From Ipomoea triloba (taxonomy: Eukaryota; Streptophyta; Magnoliopsida; Solanales; Convolvulaceae), in assembly GCF_003576645.1 (NCBI RefSeq), contig NC_044917.1, positions 14,781,646-14,845,645 on the forward strand: 64,000 nt of DNA, read 5' to 3'. A program made the translations under genes and the position numbers. Below are positions 10,801-22,560 of this stretch, piece after piece. Position 1 is the first letter of the stretch; every line of letters begins with the position of its first letter. The notes below the pieces were generated by a model. The model had not been told where the DNA came from, ran no database searches, and worked only from the letters and a program-made list of their open reading frames with translations.

Positions 10801-10912
10801 CCGACGAAAGCTGTGAACTTTATCTCGATTCAAAACACATAAGAGAAATGGGCAATAAAATTGTGATGTTTTGGTAGGGAGTGGGGGTGGGGTTTTGGCA
10901 CAGAAACAGAAG

Positions 10913-13900
10913 ATGCCGGTTTCAACAAGATCTCGCACAGTGACAAGCAGCCGACATCATCAAAATGACCCAACAACCGGACCCAAACTGGAAAACCAGG
11001 AAGAGAGCCAAATGTGTTGTAAGATGATGAGAAATCCACACCACGGGTTGAAGGAGAAGATGAAGGAACTAACCCTTTTGTATGAGCAGCAAAAGCAAGC
11101 CTCTATGAAGAACCGAATTTTGAGGGTTGAAGAGCCTCCTAGCCTGGATATCGTGGGTTCATCGAATTCAGTCCCTAATTCTACTGTTACAAGGACTTAC
11201 GTGCCCCCGCAGGAGAATGTGGGTGTGGAGGCCGGCGGTGGCGAGAGGATTGTGGGGTTTTCTTGGCCGAGAAGGGCGAATAGAGGGGGGGCTACTAGTG
11301 AGAATGTACAAGAAAGTGAAAGCAATGGGGGTGAGGCAAGTAGTAGTAGTAGTAGTTGTAGGATTCTTGTTTTTGTGAGGCTAAGGCCATTGGCCAAGAA
11401 GGAAATGGACGGCTGTGTGAGAATTGCTAATGGAAAAGATGTTTATCTCACTGAACCTGCTACTGAAAATGATTATCTTGGATTAAAGAGGCTTCGAGAT
11501 CGCCATTTTACCTTTGATGCCTCATTTCCTGATTCTGCTTCTCAGCAACAAGTCTATTCCACAACGTGCGTAAGATCAACTTTTCTTCTTTTTTTTAGTC
11601 AATTCTATGTGCTTTGAGTTAGTATGCCTGAATAGAACACTTCCATTTCCAGTTCATCAATGCTATTTGATATGGTGCTGATTATATCTGGTTGTAAGTA
11701 TTTATTTGTTTTCCAAAATTTGCAGCTGCTTGTGTTTGGCTTACATTTTTAGTATAGAAAATTCGTTCTTTTCTTCTCCGTAAAGGTCGAATCCCCAACC
11801 CCAAGACCCCCACACCCCGACCCGACAAAGCAGGTAAGATGATGTAAATCACGGTAACTCAGTGGCTATGCAGACATGGCCAAATGCCAGTGCGCACAAG
11901 GGATCTGCCTACTTTAGGCATAATCCTCACAAATTGCCGCTTCCAAGTTTTAAATATTGGTCTCTTCTCCCAAATACTGCCTAATAAATCAGTGTGCTAA
12001 GCCTGTGTTGTGGAGTTGTGTAACTTGGGTTACATGATAGTCATTAATTATGAAGCATTTGGGGTTCCTTGAGTCCAGCAACATATCTTCCCTATTCCAA
12101 ATTTTCTAGGTTTCATTTGGATCATATTTGGTTAATTGGGTGCTTTTATTGTAGTGAAGACTTACTATATGCAGTCAATACTTTTGGAAGTTCTCAATAG
12201 TTTTGGCAATTAGGATTTACTATTGCTTTTAATGCCAAAACATGAGAGGTAATATGAGTTGTAATAGCTTTTAATAATGCCATTTTTCATCATCTTTCAA
12301 AGGGTTGTAATTCCGTTTTCTCTTTCATGGTACCAACTCCTTAGAGCTGAGTATATTTAAGCTTTAAGGAACTTAACATTATATATATATTTTTGTGGGA
12401 CTTCCAGAACAGCAGAGCTTGTGGAAGCGGTTCTGCAGGGTAGAAATGGGTCTGTCTTCTGCTATGGAGCAACCGGAGCTGGAAAGACGTACACTATGCT
12501 TGGTACAGTTGAGAATCCCGGGGTAATGGTCTTGGCAATCAAGGATCTGTTTAACAAGATAGGGGAAAGGAGCTTTGATGGAAATCATGTAGTCCATCTT
12601 TCCTATCTGGAGATCTACAATGAAACTGTCCGAGATTTATTATCCCCGGGGAGGTCTTTGGTCCTTCGAGAAGATAAACAGGTTTGTATGTGCATATATA
12701 GTAGCATCTTATTTATTGAATCCTTAGATGACTGTTTGCTTTGCCGTTGTATACCTTTCATCGGAATTGATCATGATATTGTCATATTCTCCTAATCATG
12801 TTAACGGATATTCCATCAATACAATGTGTTGTCACTAGCATTTTGTGATAGAACAATTTGAATGAAAAGGTTGTGCTGTCAAGTGGTACAAAGTACAAGA
12901 ATTATAAGCAGCACGGTCCGCTTTCTTTGTCTTTCTGTTTATTAATATCATTCAAGCTATTTATTTTAAAAATTTCAGGGGATTGTGGCTCAAGGTCTTA
13001 CTCAGTACAGAGCATATTCTGCAGATGAAGTATGCAATATTGCAATCCTTCCATTGTTTTAGACCGTTTATAAGACCGGGACCTTGTTAAGGAAAAGGGT
13101 TACTGATCTCTGTTTCTGCTATAAATGGCAGGTAATGGCATTGCTTCAACAAGGAAATCTTAACAGAACCACAGAACCAACTCGTGTTAATGAAACTTCC
13201 TCACGTTCTCATGCAATTCTGCAGGTTTTCATTGCTACTATAAGGAATCGTTAAAAAAGTTGTGTTTTGCTAGCATGGTGTCTTATAACGCTTTCTTATG
13301 CAATCACATTCAGGTCGTGGTTGAATATCGTTTCAAAGATGATTTGAATAACATTGTATACCGCATGGGAAAGCTATCACTTATCGATCTTGCTGGCTCT
13401 GAGAGAGCGCTTGCTACTGATCCAAGAACGCTAAGATCTCTCGAGGGTGCCAACATAAATAGGTCACTCCTCGCTCTCAGCAGCTGCATCAGCGCACTCG
13501 TTGAGGGGAAAAAACACATACCATTTCGGAATTCCAAACTTACCCAATTGCTCAAGGACTCCCTTGGTGGAGCTTGTAATACTGTGATGATTGCTAACAT
13601 CAGCCCGAGCAGTCACGCTTTTGGTGAAACACAACACACGCTTCACTGGGCTGATCGTGCTAAGGAGATCCGGACAAAGGTTAATTACTTTCAGCTTCTA
13701 GCTTCGATCTTCGGTGATTCTAAATTGAACTGTTGGATGCATTGCCTTGCCATTTTGGTGCAAATTGTCATCATCATCTAATAACTACTGCTACATTGTT
13801 TACTTAGAAAGTTGAAAAATTTTCATTGTCCAAACAAAAGCCATAGTTGGATGGTGATGAATCAGTTTATTTAGTAAGATTTATCTAACCATTTATCCTT

Positions 13901-14739
13901 AACATTTCAGGCTTATTACACACATGATAAAATGCTGATTCCTGATTCTGAAATAGATCAGGCCAAGTTATTGCTCGAGTTACAGAAAGAGAATCGTGAA
14001 TTGAGAATGCAGTTGGCTCGTCAGCAGCAACAGCTACTAAGTAATCAAGCGCAAAACTTAGCCCCAAATGCATCACCCACCGCATCTACTGTTACCTCTC
14101 AATTATCCCCTTCACCGTCTCCAGCTCATCCAAACGAGAAAAGAAAAGCAAGACCCTCGCTTTTGGGTGCTAATTGCTTCACCCCAGAATCCCAGAAAAA
14201 GGGAGCAGATGAGACGGTTAAGGAGCTCAGGAAGGTTGTGAGTGAACTGGAGGCTGAAATCGAGAGAATGAAAATGGACCATGCATTGCAGATAAAGCAG
14301 AAGGATGATTTCATACACGAGCTTTCCAGGAAAAGCCAAAAACCGGCCAGGGTAGGTGGAGACTCAATGAAAAGGGTCATTACAAGGGTGAATATACAGG
14401 CAGAGCCAGAGGAGGCATGCGAGGATGAGTTAAAGACTCAAAGTCATCGTTTTCTATCCCCAGTTGCCACAGCAAAAAAACGTACTTTCTGGGACATAGC
14501 AATGCCAAGTAACCCATCACTCGTCACTCTAACTTCACGACAGACCAGAAACCATGTCAATACAGAAACCGTAGTGACTGCATCCAAGCTTCTCCAGGTG
14601 GGTGTAAATGTGTAATTGACTTATATTCTCATTAGTTTTCTTCCATTACTAGTTTGATAAGCTGGACATGAAAATAGTTTCTAAAATTCCACCATGATTG
14701 TGGTTTGGGCAGCCAGGATTCGCTCGCCAAAGACCCTGA
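10913..14739 (+). CDS. KIN8A: Kinesin-8 motor protein (KIN8A-like)
   Basis: Seven coding exons close in frame to 716 residues: 10913-11565, 12408-12681, 12979-13029, 13132-13224, 13314-13679, 13911-14597, 14713-14739. Kinesin-8 proteins are microtubule motors that walk to and influence plus ends. The motor starts near residue 149 ([10 protein letters not shown]); the P-loop GATGAGKT is at 238-245, switch I NETSSRSH at 346-353 and switch II DLAGSE at 382-387. The motor ends at about [11 protein letters not shown], followed by a coiled coil (about 491-521) and a second near 575-610. The N-terminal 145 residues are low-complexity and contain LTLLYEQQ, as in Arabidopsis KIN-8A. I chose the ATG at 10913 because MPVSTRSR resembles the known start; no upstream ATG is in frame nearby. 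The last exon of nine codons ([12 protein letters not shown]) is inferred from splice sites. Confidence 0.92.
11785..11960 (-). repeat. tRNA-derived SINE-like fragment in kinesin intron 1
   Basis: The segment shares with 30115-30300 the ordered phrases GGT(C/T)GAATC(C/T)CCAACC, …CCCCAC…, GTAA(C/T)TCA/GATAACTTAG and TGCGCACAAGG. The copy at 30.1-30.3 kb ends with a tRNA-like head on the - strand, so this one is read as the same SINE family in the same orientation. It is wholly intronic. Confidence 0.45.
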
Positions 14740-15944
14740 AATTTGTAAAGCAGTTAAAGAATGAAGAATTAAGAGCTAAAAATGGATGCAAGTGATCCAA
14801 AGGGGGGAAACGCCATATCAGCTTCGGGGTAATCTTCCTTCCTGCAACGTATATTCTTTCAAGTAGATTGTTCTATGCAAATGATATAATCAATCTAGTT
14901 CCCCTACCAAAAACAAGGGGAAAACTAAGCAGATTCTATTTATTTAGCTATACACATGAACTTTCTGATAGTTTCATATAAAATCTGTATTAATTATTTC
15001 ATTGTTATCTCTTCAGTAATGCAGCAGAAGCATTCTAAATTCTGTTCTTTTCCTTAAGTCTCCACTTCTGGGCAGTTTTACCATTTGCCCTTTTGATTCA
15101 TTCATACTTCTAGCAGTGCATCAAGCAACAACAATTTTAAATTCAGATGGTTTAAACTATCCATATATGAACATTTTGTATTTCTGCAGAATATATGTAA
15201 GTCTGGTATGGAAAAGCAGCCATCTAAAGTGAAGGACAAATCATTTCATATCATAAGATAATCATAATCACATCATCTAAGCCCTCCCAAAAGATAAGAA
15301 TGTTTTTTTCCCCTGTGAAAATCATTACTTTGCTTGTGTTTTCAAAATCACCAAAAGATCATTTGTGAATTGAATAGAGAAATAAAATCAATATAGTTGA
15401 CCTTACATAGAATTGATCTCACTGGAATTTTCCTTGTAATGATAAAATAAAAGATTTATATCCAATGAACAGTATTAAAAATTAAAATATCGAATTGTAT
15501 TTTTAAAAAAAGAAAAAAAAATACTTGAGTGTGCACAAAGGAAAATGAAGAGAGAATGACTGAATAAGGTTGTAAACACACACAGGTAAAACGGCATTGT
15601 TTAGTAGTATGTCAAACCTTAACCCTAAATAATTTTGGATATTCGTATGGGTCAGATATGAAAGTATCTCCCCCCACCCACCCACCTGAAATTACAAAAC
15701 CGACTATTTTAGGGTTGCAAGTTGGTATTCGAAGCTCGACTATATTCGGATATCGGATCGGTCGATTTTTTTCAGGTGGGTTGGGTTTGTATGTGATTGC
15801 CTTAAAACTTGTTGTAAAAGAGGACTTTAATAAAGATTGCTTATCTTAATTTTAATTGAAAAGAAAATCACATTTCACTTATATATGCGTGTGTATGTAT
15901 GTGTGTTAATGTATGTATGAGTACAAAGGATGTTTTACTGTATT
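14740..15944. other. Intergenic, no gene seen
   Basis: It contains the kinesin 3' UTR and then AT-rich DNA. Only short chance frames are present. A TGTATG microsatellite-like stretch lies near 15885-15920. Confidence 0.4.
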
Positions 15945-15951
15945 AAATGAA

Positions 15952-16468
15952 AGAGTCATTTCCAATTTTGGTCTTACTGTTATTGTGGCATTGCCAATTT
16001 TAGTCCACTTCATTAATTTTTGTCACATTGCGGCCAGTCTTATTTAGTTATTGTCACTTTTAGTCCACCGTTAAAATTTTCGTCAAATAACTGTCCAAAA
16101 CAGGGATATTTTGATCTTTTCATGCTTTGATCATCTCCTTTACCCTTTGTAGTGGTTTTCCTTATAGATTTTCATTCAATGAAGAGGTTCGGCGAAAGCC
16201 ATGGCTTTGTAATGTGGCTCACATGGCTTTCGTCAGACCTCTTTAATAGATGAAAATGTGTAAGGAAAATCACTGCAAAGGGTCAAGGAGATGATCAAAA
16301 CATGAAAATACCAAAAATACCCTTATTTTGGACGACAATTTAACGAAAATTTTAACGGTGGACTAAAAGTGGCAAGTACTAAATAAGACCAATGTGGCAA
16401 AAATTAATGAAGTGGACTAAAATTGGCAATGCTCCAATAACAATAGGACCAAAAATGGAAATGACTCT
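15952..16468. mobile_element. Foldback MITE, 517 bp
   Basis: The two halves are near-perfect inverted copies: the left end AGAGTCATTTCCA…TTTTGGTC reappears inverted at the right as GACCAAAAATGGAAATGACTCT-like sequence, and inner segments (for example AGTCCACTTCATTAATTTTTG and AAAGCCATGG) also pair. The spacer is only about 15-20 bp. The flanks AAATGAA (15945-15951) and AAACGAA (16469-16475) are a 7-bp target duplication candidate with one mismatch. It is non-coding; RNA read through it would form a long hairpin. Confidence 0.8.
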
Positions 16469-16475
16469 AAACGAA

Positions 16476-19020
16476 AATTATGACATCACTTTTAGATCGA
16501 ACGTAAGTTGTTTCAAATTTAAATACGAATAACAATGTTGAAGCGAATGATAAATTGAATGAAGGAAAATGCAGAAAAGTAAACAAAATGAGATCCCACA
16601 CCCAACATAAAGAACATAGTAGAAGCAACCTTTAGCATAAAAGTATTCATCACATGATGAACAAACTGTTTTCTTTAGGTTAATGCTGGGGTTGAGCATT
16701 GATTAGGTTAAGATTATGAAATGCAGCATGTTTATAACTTTATGTCCCAGCACACTACTTTTTCTATTATTGGGACGGAGAAACTCACAATCAGCCAACC
16801 ACTCATTATGTGAAAGTCTACACTGGATGAAATATTATCCCTGTATAATAGTTTGTAAAGTAAACAGAAGAGTAAATCGTACTAAGAAAATTCTGTGCGA
16901 TGAGCTCGACTGAAAGAATATTAACAAGAATTAAATTGAAAATCATGTTTAACCCGCTTGACCATTCTTTCGGGCAGCACACTACTTTTGAATCTTTGAA
17001 CAATGATGACTACATGATCAAAACAAAACTTATTAACATCTTTATTATCTGCTTTGAACACTGTAATCCTTGCCACTTGCCACTAAGATGGCCCCCCAAA
17101 CCCCCTTTTTTTCCCAACTTTGTATAAAGAAAAGAAAGCCTTGAAACTAGGAGCGGCAATGATGCCATTTTGTTCAAAAAAACTGTTCCTTCAATCATAA
17201 AAGAGGAAGGAAAATAATAACAACCACTCTTAATGAAGCATTACATATCATTTCTTTAAATTAATCATAGTTTTGGTTTTGTTAAATGAAATTCGTTAAT
17301 ATACTTATTACATAATTTTTTTTTATACATATGTTATAGTTAGAACGTAATTGTATGTATCATGGTATGTAGCTAAAAATTATAATCATTGTATCCAGTA
17401 GAAAAAACTTTTTGTGATAGACTAAAAGACCGAGGTTGAGACCAGTCTCGGTTGCGCTGAGCGTCCGAGTCTGAGGCCGAAACAGTGTGGCATCGATCCG
17501 AGTTGCCCTTGACTTCCTTCTCCGATCGGTTTGCTCCTGATCCTGCTCTCAATATATCCATTTTGTATCATTAAAATATATTAATCATGTAAATTGGTCA
17601 AATATAACATTATTTTATTAGTGTATTTTATTTGATATATATGTTTGATAATATTTACCTTTGAATATATAATTGGATGTATACGTTGATTTGTAATCAA
17701 TTGCTATAATCATTATATAGAGTAGAAAAAACTTTGTACTTTTAATTTCATTAATGATTGTAAATTGATGAAATAATAACATTATTGTATTGATGTATTT
17801 AAAGTAGTTGAAAACATCACATTACAAAATATAATATTAATTTGTCCTTAATGGAATACTACAAGTATTTTATTCAAGTCATTAGTTACAAATAATTTAT
17901 AGTCATCCTTCTTTCTCATCAGTCATCACTTAATGGATCAATAATGAACCATAAGTAGCCATTACTTTTTGAGCAAATTTTTTGAAATATATTTTTAATA
18001 TATACTAAAGATAAATTATTTATGTATTAAATGTACATTATTTGATAATATAAAATAATATATATATATATATATATTAAAATAAAAATAATATACTTTT
18101 AATACTCAAATAATGTACCTTCAATACACAAAGATGGATGAAAATGTTATGGCATTGCAACTTGGATTAATCAAAATTGCAAGTACAATAAACCCTAATA
18201 TAGTGATCAAAGAGACGGCATGCTTGCCCACTTTGTAAGATTGTAATCCTACTCGGAAGATCAAACGGTTTGGAACTTTGGAATTTTGACATTGTCAGGC
18301 AATAGCATTCTGCTTTGATTTACTACTTTTTGGGATTCCCATGTTTTTTATTTAAAAAAAAAAAAAGAAGGAAAGATGAAGAAAATAAAAATTATTATCA
18401 GAAAGTAGATATTGTCACACCGGATATATTTTGCTTCTGTATAATAATCTGTAAATTATGCAGAAGAGATATATCGCAGTGAGAATATCTTATGTGATGG
18501 GCGTGATCGAAGAGATGTTGATAAGAATATCATATGATGTGTCTCAACTGATCCACACATATTCAAATATCTATACACTACCAAAGTAAATTTCATACCT
18601 CCATTCACAATATTCAAATTTAAAACTTTATTTCTCTTTATTCAATTAAATATATTTTGTTTTCTTTTTTCTTTTTTTCTTTTTGGGTTGTGGAGTATTC
18701 TACGACTACAGCTTTAGCTTTGTTTCTTGGGATTCTTCCATGTTACTTTGATGAATCCTGACCAAAGATATGCTCCAAAATCAATGATTGGAACATCTAA
18801 CATCTTTAGGATCTGATGCCTCGAAATTTCATGTAATGTCTGAAGGCTAAACTAAGCTAGCTAGTTTGCCAGAAAACAAAAGCGAAGCTATACCAATATT
18901 AAATTCAACATAAAAGATTATGCAATGAAGAAAAGAAGCAAAAAAGAAGGTAGTAGCCTTACAAAGAGAATTTCAGTCCTTCAACTGGCTGCCAATATAA
19001 TAAACAACAAGCAATACAAA
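16476..19020. other. AT-rich intergenic with local direct repeat
   Basis: No gene was recognised. 17378-17640 and 17700-17810 share TATAATCATT…AGTAGAAAAAACTTT and …ATAACATTATT…, a diverged direct duplication; the first copy carries about 150 bp of GC-richer extra sequence (17412-17565). An AT dinucleotide run lies at 18058-18078. Confidence 0.4.
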
Positions 19021-19023
19021 GTT

Positions 19024-19283
19024 AATGATTGATTTGTTCTTGAGTATTGCGAAATTATCAATTTGATTCACGACTATCATCCATATTAAATTAATTAAAT
19101 TCTCAACTTTAAAAATCTTATCCAATTTCATCTTCCTAGTAATTAAGTAATTTGAGCCGTAGAATGATAACGGAGGACGAAACTGGATAAGATTTTTAAA
19201 GTTGATGACTTAATTTGGTAAGGATGACAGTCAATGACCAAATCGGTAATTTTTGTTATAATCAAGGAACCAAATAAGTCATT
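19024..19283. mobile_element. Foldback MITE, about 260 bp
   Basis: The left arm (…GACTATCATCC…CTCAACTTTAAAAATCTTATCC…) is the inverse of the right arm (…GGATAAGATTTTTAAAGTTGATG…GGATGACAGTC…). Arms are about 110 bp with a short centre near 19140-19165. Terminal bases and target duplication were not resolved. Confidence 0.65.
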
Positions 19284-19876
19284 TAACTCTAAAATACAAT
19301 ATGTGAAAAAGGAAAAGATAAAGCAAAGATGTGAATTATAAGATTAAGATCTTTCAAACAATTACCAAAAAAAAAAAAAGGTCTAAGAATTGGAAGCACT
19401 TGAATTGGTTCGCCTTGTAATCATTTGATACTATATGTGTATCGCTATATGTCTCTTTATCCTCGATAAAGTTTTAAGACGAAAGAAGTGAAATCAAATA
19501 ATTTAAATATCAAACTTTTCAAGAAAATCTAATATATTATTGTATTTACTAACGGGGGAGAAAAGAAAACACAGAGCATATTTACATATATACACTTGGA
19601 AAGCAAAAAATAGAAAATATAATGGAGAATTAAAAATTTAAAATTAATGCAATCCAACACTTATTTCATGTTACTATTTAGTATTACACATTTATACAAT
19701 ATTGCCTTCTATAAACTTTCAAGGTAACAATATTGAAACTAGATAACTCAGATTTCAAATGTATATATACACATCACACCATTTCTAGTTTTCCACCCCA
19801 CACTTGTCTGCCACTACACATGATATATGGGGGGTGGGGGAGACAATTAGGATGAATGAAGGATTTAGCAGAGGAT
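19284..19876. other. Intergenic, no feature seen
   Basis: AT-rich sequence without a recognised frame or boundary. The target duplication of the next SINE starts at 19877. Confidence 0.4.
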
Positions 19877-19892
19877 AGAGTTTGTGTACACA

Positions 19893-20078
19893 TAACCTGG
19901 GGTGTGATTGAGTGGAAGAGACGACTCATTCATTCTTAACCAAAGAGTTTGATTTTTGATTTTGGATATGGAGTAGTTTTAAATCTCCAGGCCAGATTAA
20001 CTATCACACTCATTAGAGATGCCTATACTTCAATGAGGGGATTAAACATTGTATCCGTGCCCGTAAAAATCCTGAGTA

Positions 20079-20117
<39 letters not shown>
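19893..20117 (+). mobile_element. SINE with 16-bp target duplication
   Basis: A 225-bp insert ends in an A-run of about 38 and is flanked by exact copies of AGAGTTTGTGTACACA (19877-19892 and 20118-20133). The body is related to 20428-20557: both contain TTAAATCTCCAG, TGCCTATA and a final segment before the A-run. The head GTGTGATTGAGTGGAAGAGAC is compatible with a tRNA-type A box. It encodes nothing and would need LINE enzymes to move. The perfect duplication implies a fairly recent insertion. Confidence 0.8.
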
Positions 20118-20121
<4 letters not shown>

Positions 20122-20427
20122 TTTGTGTACACAACTCACATGCTGCATATTACCTTCAAACAACATGATCATGCCATAGTGGAGGTGCCTAGGACACAAA
20201 GCAACCCCACTCACAGAGATTTATTCCAAGCAGAGAAATCACATCAAGAAATGCCAATTTTTGGGGATACTAAGAAAATTCATTAACCGATTATATTTAT
20301 TCCATCATCCAAACCACATTTTCATCACAAGTAAAGACAAAAATGGGTTCTGCCAAATAATGATAACATAGGAGAAGATTTTATCCCTAGTTTTGTTTTT
20401 ATTAGGTGAAGGTAGAATTCATGATAC

Positions 20428-20557
20428 TTGCTTTAGGTATGGAGCAACCTTAAATCTCCAGTTGTCCCATACAATAGAGGTGCCTATAATTGAGCAATGA
20501 GATTAGTCATTGTGTCCGACAGTAGAAAATCTGGGCTACACTAAAAAAAAAAAAAAA
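20428..20557 (+). mobile_element. Second SINE of the same family, 5' truncated
   Basis: A 130-bp insert ends in an A-run of about 16 and is flanked by exact AGAATTCATGATAC (20414-20427 and 20558-20571). It shares the 3' body with the copy at 19893-20117 but lacks the head, as when reverse transcription stops early. It lies only about 300 bp from the first copy. Confidence 0.78.
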
Positions 20558-20571
20558 AGAATTCATGATAC

Positions 20572-20923
20572 CAAAATGCAAAGAATTGCATAATATGCTC
20601 ATAAATTTGTAGCTAGGCATCCATTATTGTGCAATAATAGTAAGTATTTTCCATTCCACCCAAAAAGTAAATTAATACAAAGGATTCCCAGTCTTCTCCA
20701 TTCTATGAACAGGAAGGATCTTCCTTAAACATGATAAGTAAAGTAGTAGTAGAAAAAGAACAACATTGGAGATCACTAAATCTCCATGCCCTTAGACCTT
20801 AAGCTACACAGAGGATTGATTATATTCAACTTTAATTTGTGACATCTAAAGATGATAAAATATACCTTCATTCACCCCCAGAAATTAAAAATAAAAATAA
20901 AAATTGCATCTAAGTAAGTAGTT
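20572..20923. other. Intergenic and MIZ1-like 3' UTR
   Basis: AT-rich sequence downstream of the MIZ1-like gene on the - strand; it should hold that gene's 3' UTR. No other feature seen. Confidence 0.4.
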
Positions 20924-21517
20924 TCAAACTCTGAGCAAGTAAATACTGAGTTCAGGAGCAGCATTGCTATCAGGATTCATCATGTAGAATGCCTCTGAGT
21001 CTCTTGATCCCACAACTCTCTCAAACTTGGCTCTCATGTACATCACCTCTTCTCCTTCCCCATTTGCTGCTGCTGGCAAAACACCAGCCCCCATGGAAAT
21101 GGGCTCCACAGCCTTCAAAATCTGCCATTCTTTGGCCCCGCATTCGCGCCTTGTGGCGAACCCACATTTCTTCCCATTGCAGTATGTTCTCCACACAGCC
21201 TGATCTATGAGCCTGCAGCTTGCACCGCCCCCCGCCTTCTTGTCGTCCTTGTCGCATTCCAGGGCGATTCTGACCAGCCCGGACGCCATCTCGCGAACCA
21301 GCCCAGTTATTGGGGTGGCTAGCTCAACCAAGAACACTGGGTGAGATGTGGGGTCTTTCTGGAATGCAAAGTGCACATGCCCTCTCCTGTAACCAAAAAG
21401 GGTGCCTACAAGCCTTGTTCCTAAGCCATGGAAATGGGCTCTGTTTCTGCCAAATCCAATCATGGATTTCAGCCTGGATACTGCTATTGCTTGCAGTTTC
21501 CTCCTTGCAGAACTACC

Positions 21518-21549
<32 letters not shown>

Positions 21550-21772
21550 CTTCATTCTCTTTCTCTTTCTTCTCTTCTTGGATGCTACTCAAAACTGACT
21601 TTACAACTGAAACCTTGGGGGGCTTTTCTTCTGCATTCCCTTCATTCATAGCATCACTCTTTTCTTCTTTCTCTGCTATTGCTATTGCTTCTTCATTACT
21701 AACTTTGGCTGTCCAGTGGAACTGCTTCTTGGATGACAAATCTTGGATACTCTTTGCCATACTTGTCTTCAT
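20924..21772 (-). CDS. MIZ1/DUF617 family protein
   Basis: A single uninterrupted frame encodes 282 residues from an ATG at 21770-21772. The MIZ-KUSSEI1-like domain covers about residues 118-282: GTLFGYRRGHVHFAFQ, LVELATPITGLVREMASGLV, YCNGKKCGFATRRE, and MYMRAKFERVVGSRDSEAFYM. The founding member MIZ1 acts in root hydrotropism; other members have no assigned activity, so a specific role is not claimed. The N-terminal 115 residues are charged and low-complexity, with a run of ten Ser at 76-85 encoded by a trinucleotide repeat. Family members are usually one-exon genes of 230-300 residues, which fits. It stands alone, with transposon debris on both sides. Confidence 0.93.
21530..21548. repeat. 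Trinucleotide microsatellite in coding sequence
   Basis: A GAT/ATC trinucleotide run inside the MIZ1-like gene encodes part of a polyserine tract. Its length is likely to vary between individuals. Confidence 0.6.
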
Positions 21773-22355
21773 CTAAATCAACACAAGGCCTTTAAATTTT
21801 CCTTCTTTTTTCTCTTTCTTGGATATCCTAGCTAGTACCTTGTTATAAGATATATTGAGAAATTTTTATACTTGGACGGAGAAATCTCGGTCGTCCATCT
21901 ATATTCTCTCTCTCTCTCTATGTATATATATATGCTCTTAGCTTAGGTTGCTCCTTGTATAACGGCAGGCAAGTCATGAAACTAATAATGGAATTACCGG
22001 GAAGGGAAACATAAACTGCCCCACAAAGTGTCATAGGAATTAGCAGTGAAAAAACAGCAATTTTGAAATAAAGAATGGAATCTCTGGGAGACATGGGATG
22101 TGTGGTTTCACTTTCTTTGTGGGGTAGGGGACCTTAGCTTGACTGACTGTTTTTTTTGACTTCAATCCAACTACAGTGAAAATTATCAATTTTAAATATA
22201 ATTAAAAGTATGAAAAAGAAAAAGATGAAAAAGGGTAGAGCCTTATAGCTCCACGCCACTGCCACACCCATTCGAGGCGCCTATAATTCACCGACACTGG
22301 AAATCCTGAAAATTTGTCGTGATCTACCTCAATATTTACATCAATTTCTGGGAGG
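21773..22355. other. MIZ1-like upstream region
   Basis: Promoter and leader side of the MIZ1-like gene. A TC-rich tract (21903-21920) next to a TA run lies about 130 bp upstream of the start codon, a common plant core-promoter or leader feature. No specific operator was identified. Confidence 0.35.
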
Positions 22356-22359
22356 TCAA

Positions 22360-22560
22360 GATATATGGCTAAAGATATAAACTTGTATAACCACGATGTC
22401 ACGAGCTCAAATCTCAGCCCTCTTAGTTTGAGCTGGTCAACTATAGATAACATAAGCCAGTTTATCTCGTGGTCCTTTATTACCGGCTAGAGTCACAAGG
22501 TAGGATTTATCCCAGTACCCAGTCTCTCGGACCTCGGTTAGTGATTGTGGATTTCCCTCG
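22360..22560 (+). repeat. SINE family B copy 1
   Basis: The ordered phrases AACTTGTATAACCACGATGTCACGAG, TCAAATCTCAGCC, GAGCTGGTCAACTAT, AAGCCAGTTTAT, GTGGTCCTTT and GGCTAGAGTCACAAG match those at 56740-56925 and 59213-59395. The TCAAATC piece stands where a tRNA B box (GGTTCGAATC) would be. The three copies share order and orientation, so a retrotransposed tRNA-related SINE is the best reading. Confidence 0.55.
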
